Assembly (NCBI GenBank): GCA_945643635.1
Contig: CALZFC010000056.1
Location: 1,671,001 to 1,735,000, forward strand
Source of the DNA: Allodiplogaster sudhausi
Taxonomy: Eukaryota; Nematoda; Chromadorea; Rhabditida; Diplogasteridae
Length of the DNA stretch: 64,000 nt
Direction of reading: 5' to 3'
Part shown: one piece after another, positions 12,770 through 25,041 of the stretch
How positions within the stretch are numbered: the stretch's first letter is position 1
How the letters are laid out: each line of letters starts with the position of its first letter
Program-made: the position numbers and the translations under genes
The notes under the pieces: generated by a model
Told to the model about the DNA's origin: nothing
The model's input: the letters and a program-made list of their open reading frames with translations, nothing else
The model's database searches: none

Positions 12770-14296
12770 ATGGAAGTCGACCGGAATCTCCATCGTATTC
12801 CGAATGCAACTCCTATTGTCAGCCTGGACTGCAAGGCGGCATTCCAGAGTGCGCGGCTCTTGTCTGGAAGTTTATCCACGTGATGTTTGTCCTCTTGTAG
12901 ATCTCTCGAGTGAGGAGCGTCTCTATGCTCATCACATTGCGCGCGCTTCTTTCGAGGGATCCCTCATTGTTTTCCTTCAGGTCAGTTTCAAGTTTGAAGG
13001 ACACAGTAGGAAAGAATGCATTACAGGTCTCTCCCGAATCGGCGGGTATCTTTGTCACTCTTCATCGTCTCTTCTCTTCGGAATCTCTAGAGAAACTTCG
13101 CGAGAAGGCTCTTGCAGCCGGCTCGACTGAGGAAGAATGGACCAATTTCGTGGTCTATTCCGCTGCTGTCTTCACGAATTCTGGAAATTTTCGTGGATTC
13201 GGCGATTCTAAGTTTATTCCCGATGTTGAGTCTGTCAGTTTGTTTTCATCGTTCTTACTTAAAAATAATTACGCTCAGCTTATGCCCTTTTTTCAGAAAA
13301 AACTGGCTGCTCTGATGAAAGAGAGCGAGGCAGCGAAGAAATTCTCCGAGTTCCTCTCGACCTATCACCAAGTTGAAGAGGCGATCTTCGCTGTGAATTC
13401 GGGAAACTGTCTGCTTTCCTTCCCAGACAAGGTTGACCCAACAGAATTGACTATTTTGAGATGCGGTCTTGACTTGAAGGGTGTGACTTGCTATCACGGA
13501 GGAAATGTCAGAAAGGAGGACAGCGACCTCATCAACCGATTCATGAAGGAGAATGGGTTGGAGGGATGGAACACTCGTCTATTCAAGATTTGTACTGGAA
13601 ACGGATCCTCTTCCTTGATCATTAAAGTTGCCAGTGTTTCACGTAAGTGCTTCTCCTTTTTATCATTGTCTCGATCTGTATTCCTGTTATCCGGTGCTTA
13701 CTTGGAAACTATTACAGAAGGAAGTGAGGAACACACATTCGAAGGTGTTAGAATTGTGGTTGAGAAGGGAGACTACGCACCTCTCCTGGCTCGCGCTGCT
13801 TCTCAGCTCGAGCTGGCTGCTCCGTTCTCTGCGAATCCCTTGCAGAAAGAGATACTCAAGAAGTACGCTGACCACTTCAACTCTGGAGACATCAACGATC
13901 ACAAAGTATAACTTCCTTTTTTATCATGCTTCAGTTTATCGTTTTATAATGTCTTTTGGATTGCTTGCAGGACGGGTCTCGTTTCTGGATTAAAGATGCG
14001 AATCCAATCGTGGAAAGTTACATTGGATTCATCGAGAACTACAGGGATCCCGCTGGTTTCTTATCGAGCCTCCATTCCTTCATTTTATATGTTCTACAGA
14101 TATTTGTGAACAAATATTCATTGATCTGCAGGGGTTCGTTCCGAGTTCGAGGGTTTCGTAGCGGCCGTGAACAAGGAAACGAGCAAGAAGTTTACTCGTT
14201 TGGTGTCGCAGGCGGAGAGTATTCTGGAGAGGTGAGATTCCCATTGCTGTCCTACCAATTGGATCTTCACTGCTCAGACTCCCTTGGGGGCGTCTG

Positions 14297-14345
<49 letters not shown>

Positions 14346-15861
14346 CTCTCTCTCTCTCTTCTCTTCAGATGATGACATCCGTCAGAATGAAGGCTTCAAG
14401 AATGTCTCTCTCGGCAATGTAATTTCGGCTATGCCGAAGCAGAAGATGAACTTCATTTCCAGCGAAGACGAGGTCGATCTTTTAGTTGCCAGATATTTGT
14501 TGCGCAGTAACCAGGAAATACTTTCCATTCTCCTTTCTTGTGCTCAGGCTCTAATCTTCTCGTACAACGGCCGAGCCTTCGAAGTCCAAGTGGGTCTCCA
14601 CGAACTCCTCGGTCACGGAAGTGGCAAACTCTTCCAGAAGAATGCCGACGGATCATTCAACTTCGACCGTGAAAAGACTCTAGACATCATCACGGGCAAG
14701 CCGGTATCTGACTGTTATGACAGATAATAAATAGAATGGGATTCCTGTTTGGGTGTCGTCGTGGTACGAACCTGGCGAGACTTGGGGCGGAGTGTTCGGG
14801 CAGCTTTCCTGTGCCTACGAAGAGTGCCGTGCTGAGGCTGTCGGCTACTTCCTCTGCTGTGACCACGACATCCTCAAGTCGGCCTTTAACTACTACTCTA
14901 GCTTTCGATTGCGAGTTTTTGTCTTCTAATAACCTTTATTATTTTTTCTCAAGAATCTTCGGATATGAGGGCGAGACTGCTGAGCGGGTGAAGTATGTGA
15001 ACTGGCTGAGTGAGATTCGTGCTGGTCTTCTGGCTCTGGAATACTACCAAGCTGATGCCAAGCAGTGGGGGCAGGTATCCTTTCTTTCATTCTTTCTTGC
15101 AATGCTTTGAGAATCTTTTTCTTTCTACATCTCTAATATTAAGGCTCACTGTCAAGCTCGTTTTGTTCTCCTGAAAGTTGTGCTCGAAGCGGGGCAGGAC
15201 TTTGTCTCGATTGAAGAGGTTCGGCTGTTTAGTTTCTGACGTATAGCTCAGCACGATTTCTATTCATTTACGGTTCTTTATTGTTTAGGTCGCTGATGAA
15301 TCCGGAAAACCCGATCTGAAATTCCGTTTGGACGGCACAAAAATCGATTCTGTTGGCCGCCCTGCTGTTCAGTCATTCCTTGCAAAGCTGCAGGTAAACT
15401 CTGATTTCTATGAAGTAAGAAATGAACAAAGGTAGCTAATGAGAGGTTGTGACGGGGAGAGGGAGAGTCTTTGCCTGCAGGGTTACAAGAGCACGGCGGA
15501 CGTGGCCGGTGGCAGCGCGTTCTTCAACGAGTATTCCTTGGTTGGAGAGAAGGAACTCCGCTGGCGCGAAGTCTGCGTCGTCCGTCGCCAGCCTCGCCGT
15601 CTCTTCGTTCAGCCCAACACTCAGAAGTGTCAGTCCTGTTTGTTCTGTCTTATTCTTTTCTCTTCTTCTTCCCTCTTCACTTCTCTTGATCTCTCCATTC
15701 TTTCAGCTGGCAACGAAGTGAGTCTCCTCTGCTACGAAGAGAATGCTGCTGGAGTCGTCCGTTCAATTGTGGATCGCTACGATGATACTGCTGTGGATGC
15801 GCTGGAGAAATGCTGGAAGGTGGACCAGAAGTGGTTCCCACCTGCCTTCGGATGCAACTGA
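12770..15861 (+). CDS. DPP3: Dipeptidyl peptidase III (M49 zinc metallopeptidase)
   Basis: Cytosolic exopeptidase that removes N-terminal dipeptides. Sixteen exons: 12770-12848, 12901-12980, 13027-13233, 13297-13642, 13718-13905, 13971-14055, 14132-14231, 14278-14291, 14369-14484, 14548-14703, 14735-14877, 14954-15074, 15144-15218, 15289-15393, 15481-15628, 15707-15861; the sum is 706 codons (human 737). The zinc motif HELLGH (after VQVGL) and the second motif EECRAE are both present, as are [28 protein letters not shown] and LFVQPNTQK. One family-conserved stretch is missing: between the exon ending at 14231 and the one starting at 14369 only a 14-nt exon bridges a CT-filled intron. That segment, which normally carries a GINIPNYDD-like motif, is reduced to about four residues before HDDIRQ. 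Identity is certain; the micro-exon is inferred from phase. Confidence 0.95.
14297..14366. repeat. (CT)n tract in DPP3 intron
   Basis: Nearly pure CT between the 14-nt exon and the exon at 14369, at the place where conserved coding sequence would be expected. Confidence 0.9.
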
Positions 15862-16060
15862 CTTACTCTATTCATACTGGGAACACGTTTTTCTGATCTT
15901 CTGTCTGTGATGACTGTTTCATGGACTCGTTTCCGCCTTTGCTGCTTATTCTCCATCGGAGTTCCTCTCCAGATAACATCTCGTTGCTGTGTAATTGTCG
16001 TTTACAAAGTGCGGTTATTCTGGGTATTCTATTCACGGCTTCTTTCACTTTTGCCGGTTT

Positions 16061-16066
16061 AATAAA
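16061..16066 (+). terminator. Poly(A) signal of DPP3
   Basis: AATAAA 200 nt after the DPP3 stop and 110 nt before the next gene's ATG. Confidence 0.6.
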
Positions 16067-16175
16067 GTTTAAGTGAAGATTCATTGCATCACTATTTGTC
16101 GTATGGACGAAGCTTTTCTTGTTGCCTACCTCAGGTCGATTTATTTTGTTTAGCGTATCCTACTGCCAATATAGC

Positions 16176-18235
16176 ATGACTGTTGATGAAGAAACAGTTG
16201 TCGTCTCTCAGCTTGCTGGGAAGCTCTCAAAGGGTACCTTTTGCTTCTTTTTATTGCTGTATTAGATGCGGGAAGAAATGACCATTGGGAGTGAGACCGA
16301 ATGTGGACTGATTGCAGCTCACGAACGGGCTGTTGTCACCCTGCAGTTCATTGTGAATGGGGACGATGTTTTGCTGTGCTCGGTCGGGCACGACTGCCTC
16401 AAGCTGTGGACCTTGTCAGTCACTGTCGCGGATCATTCCTGTTCAACTGAGTGTCTTTTAAGGAGTGAGGATTTTGAGAATGCGGCAGTGTGTTTCTCGC
16501 AGAGCGAGATGTTCAAGCTCTGGCGGTGCGGCGTGCAGTCTGCCCATATCTTTGCAGATGGAAGCGGTTAATTTTTCTTTTTTTACCTATCATTTCCTTT
16601 AGTAAATAGAGGTTTGCACGGTTGCATTAATGGTGGTGTGCGCAGGATTCGGAATCGTGGGACTGGACAGCATGCTGTATACTCTTGGGCGGGATGACGA
16701 TGGAAATGCAATGGTGATGAATCACGACGTGGGATTCATGCAGACTTGGCACGTTGCGGGCACTCGCAACCAGTCGTTCATCACAAGTCAGTTCTCTTCC
16801 TCGCCAGTCTCTCATCACCAGTCAGTTCTCTCTCATGCAACCCTTCCAGTGAGCTTCTCCGGACACATTTCTGAGATCATAGAGGGCAAAGTCGCTAACC
16901 AAGAGCCGTACAGCAAAGCCAAGAACATCATTTCGACTGCTCTCGTCAGTCTTCTCTCGTGTCATGAAGTGGTCGGTTGTGTCAAAGAGTGCCTCTCTTC
17001 TAGAGTCCCTCGACATTCCTTCTCGCTTTATCGAACCATGAAGGCGCTGTCGACATCGTGGATACTCGCACTCTTAAAAGCGATATCACCTTTGAAGGTT
17101 CAATTTACACTACTTTTTATTGCAGAGATTACATTTAGAATTGAACTAGTGATAATAGTCGCGGATCTCGTTCAGCCCACGCAATGCGAGTGCGTGCAAT
17201 GCTCTTCCTCTCGGAGGAGTTCGTCCTCACCGGCTGCGACGACAAGACTGTGAAGCTTCACAAGATGTCAGGCTCTCATTTAAGATATCCTCCCTGATGC
17301 TCTCTCCCTTCTCCAGCCTTCCCTTTACAGCATTGCCTCGACTGCTGTGTGTGACCGAACCTTCTGCGGGCAACGCGCAGGTGTTACTGCCCTGGCCGCT
17401 GCCCCCGATGTTCTTTCCTCCAGAAGATTCGCTTCCGCCAGTAACCAGGGCCATGTTGGCTTTTTCTAATTCATTCCTTAAGCTTCAACTTGCGTGCGAA
17501 TGACATTCATGATGTTTGAGGTTGTATTGTGGAGTCTGGACCAGACGTCTCCTCAGGCTGTGCTGCCTTCACCCCACGAGGGAGCGGTGAGTCCTCCAGA
17601 ATGAAGGAACACACGGAGAGAGAAGCCTTGCAGATCAACAGCATGTCATGGTCTCCGTGTGGACAGTACCTCGTGGCGGGCGGGGAGGACAAGCAATTGT
17701 CAGCATACCGAGTGGCCGCCGCTCCCTTCCATGCTCACGTTCCTCTCCTTGGCGGCCGGCATCCACAGGAGGAGGCTGAGCCTGACGCACTCCCCGAGTC
17801 GCAGCCGCAGTTCTACATTGTACGTTACTCATGGTCAGCCGTCTGCTGTCTTTCATTCTTCCATTACAGGGTTCTGGAGAGGGATCGCAGCAGAATTCGA
17901 TGGATGTATATGGAGAGGAGAGGGTGAAAGAAGGAGGAGAGGAAGACGGAGTTGCAACTGAAGAAGATGCCGGGAATGACTTGAGCATGAATGTGGACCA
18001 GAGAGTGCAGGATCTGTTTGGAGAGGAGGAGAATGAGGCGGAGGAAGGGGGGAGGGAAGACAACGAGGAACCTTCCTTCGACGATGATACGGAACCCGTT
18101 GCTCAGTCACTTTCTTATGACCAGCTCGAGTCTGCTCCACGCGTGGAGTACTCGCAGTACGCTCCCTCCCAAGAAGAAGAGACAGAGGGGGGATATGAGC
18201 CGGCCGCTTCCAGTTATTCTCCACGGGACTTGTAA
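16176..18235 (+). CDS. WD40-repeat protein, SKI8/WDR61-like, with acidic C-terminal tail
   Basis: Beta-propeller scaffold protein. Supported exons include 16176-16233, 16318-16566, 16646-16786 and later ones. First blade: AHERAVVTLQFI then GHDCLKLWTL. A middle blade carries GAVDIVDTRTLKSD followed, across an intron, by AHAMRVRAMLFLSEEFVLTG and DDKTVKLHK, strongly recalling the HAMPIRSL...DDGYIKIYD segment of SKI8. Later blades: VTALAAAP, VVLWSLDQ, INSMSWSPCGQYLVAGGEDK. The final exon (from about 17871) encodes about 120 residues rich in Glu, Asp, Gln and Ser, not part of SKI8. The SKI8 assignment rests on memory of the family and is tentative; another seven-bladed WD40 protein is possible. 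Exon boundaries between about 16790 and 17300 are not resolved. Confidence 0.7.
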
Positions 18236-18287
18236 TCTATATATCAACTAATCTAATTCTTGTTATACATATTCTTATCTTGCAACT

Positions 18288-18293
18288 AATAAA
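18288..18293 (+). terminator. Poly(A) signal of the WD40 gene
   Basis: AATAAA 53 nt after the stop codon at 18233-18235. Confidence 0.7.
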
Positions 18294-19742
18294 CGTTTCA
18301 ACGCCTTAAAAATGTCAAAGAATGATCGCATTTATTTACAGCTGCTACTAGGCTAGCGTGATTGGGGGGAGGGGGGGGGGGTGACCATAAGAAAGCTACC
18401 GCTGGAGTTACGTATGCGTTTGGGAAGTACGTGAGTGTGGATGGGATGTAAACCATTCGAGGACAAGGGTTCGGAATGAGTGTTCATTTGTTCCTGTCCC
18501 TCATCGACGTCGCTCGAGTGGCTTGGATGCGCGTGATCAGTTCAAGGGCTGTCTGCGGAATGAAGGGAAGATCTATACAAAAGTTGCAGGATTTTAATTT
18601 CACCTTCCCAGACCGACGGCCAAAAGGTAACGTTAAAGAATTTCCTCCTAAATGCCCCTGCGATTTTACACCAATCTTGAAATTTGCATTAATTCGATGA
18701 TTTTAGTGGCTGGTCAACGCCAACATCTGGCTAGAGCTAGAGATTTGACATGAACTCATTGTATGTACGTATATTCAATACTTTTTCCCTCTGATCATTT
18801 ATTGCCGAGAACTACAATTGAACAAACATGGTTAACCGCTTAATAAAGTGCCCTTGTTAAATTGTATTCCATCGTACAAATAGGGCCTAAATGGGCAAAT
18901 GGACCGGGCCGAGCCAAAAAATTCTAGTGCCCCGAAATGTTCCGGGCCGGCACAATATTCTTTGAGTCATTTATCACCTCTGATCTGGAGAGGTAAAATA
19001 AAAATCCTCAAACTTTTTTCCCGTCATTTTTTGATATATCGAATATGAGTAGCACTCTTTAATTTCTAGTAAATGTGGGTGTTCTCCGTCGCTTGCTGTT
19101 GTGAATGCGATGAAATGGTTGTTGTATGAAAGGAGCTCGTCGATGCGTGTCGACTGGCAGAGTAAGCCGTCCCCCATGGCTGAGCTCTCCATTCTACTCT
19201 TCTAGCGAGTTCTGAGCTAGTCTCGGCCGTGGCTGCGATCTCAGCATTCCATTCGACTCGCTTCCATTCTTCTGAATCTTCCGATTGCTTGTCTCTTCCA
19301 TGGCAGACGACCTCGTCCTTCGCGCTGCTGCTACGGAAAATAATGTTTGCATTTTTAAGCTTGTCTTCTTTCCACAAAATGGTAATCTTTTCCAAGGACG
19401 ACAAGGAGGCGCTCGGAAAAAGACGGAGTCGCACGCGGAGTTTGCTTCTCTCTCTGTCTGCCACTCAAACTGACAAAATCAGCGAAGAGGGATCGGAGGA
19501 TGAGAAAAACATGAAAAATCAGGTATTATCGGTAGACGCCAGCCATGATTCTATCGTTTGCTCCTCTGAGTAGTCAACAGCCGACTCTTCGAAGATGGGC
19601 AACTATTCGTCGCCCCACAACAAAATGGCAGCAGTAAACGTTGTTTCTGATCAGGCCTTGACACTCCGCCAGGTATATCTGATGCAGTTGGTTTGCTTGA
19701 CTTTAGACCAGTCCGAGAAGTCTTTTCTAGTCCAATCTACCC
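18294..19742. other. Intergenic region with poly-G run; possible 5' UTR exons of the K2P gene
   Basis: Contains a G-rich run at about 18366-18381. ORFs at 19229-19573 and 19595 (a short Met-initiated frame ending at a GT near 19672) do not splice in frame to the K2P exons, because the next exon carries a stop. They may be 5' UTR or chance. No other gene is seen. Confidence 0.4.
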
Positions 19743-21836
19743 ATGGGGGCGTCGGCGAGCCAAACCGACTTATCACTACAAACACCGCCTCATGCTCCAG
19801 ATATAAGTTTGAAGACTGCCAGTGATATCTTTCAAAATTTCAGTGATTTATGATTCCAGATTTTCTACTATCGTTCTACTATTTTGCAACTACGCACAAA
19901 GGCATTGCCTTCCGTCACATTATAATGATTATCGTAGTATTCGCCTACACATTCTTGGGAGGAGTCATCTTCTTCCTCATTGAAGGCAATAACGAGGAGC
20001 TGGTATGCCAAGTCGATTCTAATACAATTCTCTGCTAAGCATTTAAAGGAACAGTATGTGTCCTTGCAGGATTGATATAATATACGCTCTTTCTTTTTCT
20101 CATTCGCTCTGTTTCTCTCCCTCTTCTTCTCACTCTCTTTCTCTTTCTCTCACCCTCTTTCTCTTTCTCTCACTCTTTGTCTCTCTCTTTTCTCTCTCTC
20201 TTTTCTCTCTCACTTTATCTCATTCTGTCTCTTTCTATGAGAGTCTCTCACTCACTGTTTCTCGCACTATCTCTCTTTCTCTCATTCTCTATCTCCCTCA
20301 CTCCTTTTTTTCTCTCTCTTTCTCTCTTTCGCCCACTCACTCTTGTCCCTCACCCTCTCTTTCTCTTACTCTCTCTTTTTCCTACCATCTCAGATGATTC
20401 CGTTATAGGAACTTCTCGAGACGAAGGCTCGCATGGAAAAGACCATCTCATTGGTTGCCGATGACCTGAGAACGATTTCACTAACTTCAAACGAATCACT
20501 TGACATCTACATTAAGGCATGAATTCACTCGTACGATTTGTGAATTGATGTTTTTTCATGAATGAATGTATTGCTAATTTCAGAACGCCTATATAATGTT
20601 ACTGAAAATGGATGGAAAGTGGAGCTATAGCACGTTTGCGAAAGAGGAAAATGAAGCTAATCGAATGTGGACCTTCAATTCTGCAATGTTCTTTTCGGCT
20701 ACTGTTTATACTGCCATTGGCTTTGGTATGGCCATGGGATTACCGTTGACTTCTTCACTGTCCATGTCTAAAACAGACTCTCAGCAAGAAATGAATTTCC
20801 CACGAAGGGCTTTGCTCGAAGATTATCTTAAGGCTCAATATATCCATCTACTACCATATCGAAGGCAATTATCATTGTCTACGGACTGATGTTTCTTCCA
20901 CTGACAACTGTGGTTTTGCGTGATTTGGGGCAGTATGTGCTGGTCGCTCTAACGAAGATATATGCCCGATTGCTCATCCGATTTCGGTAAGTTATCTTTA
21001 GTGATAGAGTAAGGACGTGCTGATAGCTTGGTTGATACGGGAGACGAGCAGAGAGCAGAGAGTGAGGGGAAGGAGTTGCAGCCGAGTTCGCGGCTGCGAA
21101 GTCGACGGCACCGAGCAACTGACTCTTCCGATAGAGTTCTGCTCTCTCATGTCCCTTGGCTATTTGGTCGCTGCCGCTGTCTTTGTTCACAACTACGACG
21201 CCCTCTACGGCCCTCCAGGCACTGAAATTGACATGTTCAACAGCTTTTACTTTTCCTACATCGCAATATCCACAATTGGTCTTGGTGACGTCATGCCAAA
21301 CAATGCACCGGTATGGATAGGAAACCATTCTATAAGAGAAAGCTAGCATTATCTTTCAGTTCTCTCCTGTTGTAATGGCTGTCTTCTTCTTCGGCCTTCC
21401 GATCATGAGAGTTGTTAATCGTGTTACTTACGTTGCTCTAGAGAACGGCGTATTCGGTTTGTTTGCACTGATGGAACAGAAGATATCCGGAGAACTTCCA
21501 CCACCCCAGGAAATTCTTGAGGCTTGTTTCATTTTAACATCTTGAGCTATGAAATGAATACCCTTCCCTTGATCTCAATAGTCAGTTCATCACTTTTAGA
21601 GGAGAGTGTCTGCGATGCCTGGAGATCGACGTCTGTCAGTGATTACGGGAACTCCGACAGCGAGGTACTTGGCTCGTCATTCTCTGGCCTCGGTGGATGG
21701 AGAGGAGAGGGCGAATCAAGAGACATTCAACAACAACCTGACCGTTCGCTCCATTGCCACTTTCATGCGAGCTCGTTCCGATGTCTACGGAGGAGACTTC
21801 GGAAGGGTTGTCCTGACCAAGAATGATGTAGAGTGA
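19743..21836 (+). CDS. Two-pore-domain potassium channel (TWK/K2P)
   Basis: Plasma-membrane leak K+ channel subunit. Eight exons: 19743-19821, 19860-20002, 20409-20516, 20584-20725, 20833-20986, 21052-21310, 21360-21521, 21600-21836, total 428 codons in frame. Order of elements: cytoplasmic N-terminus; M1 HIIMIIVVFAYTFLGGVIFF; extracellular cap helix; P1 filter TAIGFG (split by an intron at 20725); M2 AIIIVYGLMFLPLTTVVLRD; linker; M3 SLGYLVAAAVFVHNY; P2 filter TIGLGD; M4 VVMAVFFFGLPIMRVVN; cytoplasmic tail. P1 has Phe where TIGYG is more usual. Two introns need GC donors (20517 and 21522). ATG 19743 is the first Met whose frame joins the M1 exon. Subfamily and regulation cannot be told. Confidence 0.88.
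20092..20392. repeat. CT-rich array in K2P intron
   Basis: About 300 bp of CT/CTTT repeats filling most of the intron 20003-20408. Ser/Leu-rich open frames over it are artefacts. Confidence 0.9.
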
Positions 21837-22345
21837 ATTCATTCATTTGTACTACACATCGATATTCCTTTGTTCTGTTTTCTTTTATTTGCCTGTCTGG
21901 ATAATGAACTTTGTTAAAACATGTTAATTTCAATTGGTCTATTTCCTACTGGTTATATGTAGCTAACATTTATTGCAAAAAAAATATTTTACTTGCCAAG
22001 TGTACACATTTGCTGGAGCTCTTGAGTGACTTCGGCTTAGATTTTTATTTAATCTAGAAAGACAAGAGCTTTTTGTGAAAAGGTGTAGGTTCTGAAGGTT
22101 AAGGATCGGGCCTCACAGAGCTTTCTATCTTTTCTTTCTATCTGTTTTCTATCTATCTTTTTATCTTTCTTTCTATCACCTTTCTATCTAATTTTATCTA
22201 ATCTAATCTATCAATCCATCTAATATATCGATCTATCTAATCTTACCCAGATATATTTTATTTCAAAATAGGAAAGAATTATAACTGGGAGTTCGTTCGT
22301 TGCTGAGTCTATTTCATGTGGTTTGCAATTCGCAAGAATGTTCCG

Positions 22346-22388
<43 letters not shown>

Positions 22389-24260
22389 GGGAGATGAGAT
22401 GGGGAAAGTAAGGTTGAGTCTCTCATCTCAAGTAATAGTTATGCCTGTTACAAAGGGCGAAAGAAGAGCGACACTTATGTACCTATCATCTACCCATTTC
22501 CTCTTTGTCTCCCTATGTCGGCAACTCCCTCACCTCTATTTTTCGGGGGGGGGGGGGGAGAGAGGAGGGAGAGAGGAGAGAGATAGAAAGAAAGAGAGAG
22601 TAGAAAAGAACAAGAGAGTAGTTTGATGTTGCGTACTGAATGCTCTAACCATAAGTAAATGTCGGGCATTTAATAGACCTCAACGGCCACCTGTTATTAG
22701 CTTCTTCGAGAAATAGGATCTACTTACATACTTATTTAGTTATTACATCAGTCTTAGAGAATCGACTGCTTCCGTGGGTTCCTCGTTCAGCGCTCCATGA
22801 CCCACGCCCCTTCCACAATCCCAGTTCTCCTTTTCGTGCCCTTCTTTTCTCCATTTCATCTCTAGTTATCCAGCATATGTCGTTTAAGAAAAGCATACGA
22901 GGTTCTCTTTGTTGTTCGCTGGTTTCTTTTCTTTTTTTCTTTTTCTCCTTGTTGTGTCAGCAAGTGCAAGGCACGTTGTTTTTGAATGAAGAAAGCATTT
23001 CGGACGGGGCGGATTGGACAAGTAGCAAAATGGAAGGTTAGCGAGGGAGAAGTGAGAGGGAGGAGAGTGACAGACAGTCAAACGAAGAAGGGAAAGAGAT
23101 CGGGGCAGGCATGGAGAGGATCATCTTCAGGGAAGTGGTGAAGAAATGCGGGTCGGGGAGGGGACTAACGGCCTTCCGCCATTGGTTGCTTTTTTACATT
23201 TGTATGGCCGCCTCTGAGGGATGCCGAAACGGACAAGAGAAGGATCGTTCCATCTTCTCTCTTGGAATGATTTCGAGAAAGGTCAGTGGATACTCTCCAC
23301 ACTCTGAAGTCTCACTGAGCAGACAGGAAGAATCAAGAACATGACAATGAAGGAAGTTGAAAAACACAAGGAAGCGTCTGGTCATCTTAGTCAAATTAGT
23401 TGTCTTAGTAATCTTAGTCCTCTTAGTTATCTGCGATCCAGGGGAACCCGTCTGGCAGCTTCGGTCTCAGTGGAAAAAAGGACAAACCAAGAAACACGAA
23501 GATCTTCAGAAACACAAGCGTTTTTCACTGCCGAAATTCCTGTACCGGGAATGTGGCCCGAAAGATCTTTGCTTCTCCAACAAGGGGTAGAAATAGACAC
23601 CCCTTTGCGGAGCTACGAGAACTTGCTTGCATGGCCTATATGAACTTTGCAAAATATTTTCTCTTATAAATGGAACACTGCACGAGTGCATTGTGTTTAA
23701 TAAGCAGAGGATGGTAGAAACCGAAGAGAGATACGGAGAGACAGTAAACACAGAGAGTGAGAGAGAAGAGGAGCCAGAGAGCGGGCGAGAAAGTGAAAGA
23801 GAGGACTACAGAAGGGGATAAATAAAGAAGAGGTGGATATGGATATAAGTTGAGAAGAGGGTGTAAAGCAGGGAACAGGGAGGCTTCTCCTGTATTCCAC
23901 TCTCGCCGATTAACTAGCGAAGGTGCCAGTCTGGACGGAGTTTATGCCCAAACATATTCCTTCTCGTCTTATATGTTTTCAAGCTGACTCCATGATTTAA
24001 TTACTTTTATATAATTTTTTGCTTAATACTGAAGGCAATTTTGAAAACAGTCAGAATTTGAGGTTCCATCTAGAAGATTAAAACCCAGAATTTTGGCAAT
24101 AATGTTGCCGTACACTTTGTTATGCTCAATTTCTCTCTGAAGAAGCTGACCCTCTCTTATTGGTCATCGCAGACCACGCCCATCATTTCAGGGATAAAAG
24201 GGTTTGATATGGAAGAGAGAGAATTGAAGGTTGAGGAGAAGAAGAAGAGCGTGGAAGAGA
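21837..24260. other. Intergenic region with simple repeats; no certain gene
   Basis: Contains a TCTA/TTTC-rich microsatellite (about 22120-22240), a GA array (22350-22384) and a G run (22545-22558). A frame at 23357-23590 reads as a hydrophobic Leu/Val stretch followed by a Lys/Cys-rich part, but the Leu/Val comes from a CTTAGT-like tandem repeat (about 23382-23435) and no ATG or homolog is evident. Nothing else is supported. Confidence 0.5.
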
Positions 24261-24696
24261 ATGCCCCGTTATCCTCTCCTCCTGGTCTCTTTACTCTTCT
24301 GTGTTTCTGCATTAAGCCATTCAGCTTCTTCTCAATCTTTCTTCGACAACGGCGTTGCAGGTTTCGTTTTTGCATTTATTTTGACTACGATACTTAATCG
24401 GTGCTCTCGAATATATATTTTTTTTCTTTCTATGAAAAATATACCGCGGCTTTATGAGAAGACCCTGCCAAATGGCAATAGCTTCTGCTTTGAACATTAA
24501 ATAAACTAAATGGATAAATTGTCAATCCTTCTACGGAGGTCTGTGAGGGAAATTTATTCAGGCCTGCCTGAGGTCGACTGCATGGAGGACCGCCTCAGGC
24601 TCACTTTCCACACTCAGAGACCATTCACCGGCCGTCTCTTTGTCAAAGGAATGGTTGACAAGGTCTGGGGAGATTCGAGAAAGGAGAGAGACAGAG

Positions 24697-24737
<41 letters not shown>

Positions 24738-24991
24738 GAGAGAGAGAGAATGAGGGAGAGAAAGAGAGAGAGAGAGAAAGAAAGAGAGAGAGAGAGAGGG
24801 AGAGAGAGAGAATGAGAGAGAGAATGAGAGAGAGAAAGAGAGAGAGAGAGAGAAAGAAAGAGAGAGAGAGAAAAAAAGAGACGGAGAGGCAGAGAGAAAG
24901 AGAGATAGAGAGAGAAGGAGAGAGAGAGATAGAGAGAGAAAGAGAATAAAAGAGAGAGAGTTAGAGAGAGAGAGAGAGAGATAGAGCGAGA

Positions 24992-25041
<50 letters not shown>

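Noticed and set aside
19595..19672. First coding exon of the K2P channel
   Set aside because: It ends at a plausible donor, but the next candidate exon has an in-frame stop; only the ATG at 19743 joins the M1 exon in phase.
23357..23590. Small protein with a hydrophobic Leu/Val helix
   Set aside because: The helix is encoded by a CTTAGT-type tandem repeat, there is no ATG, and no splice-consistent gene model could be made.
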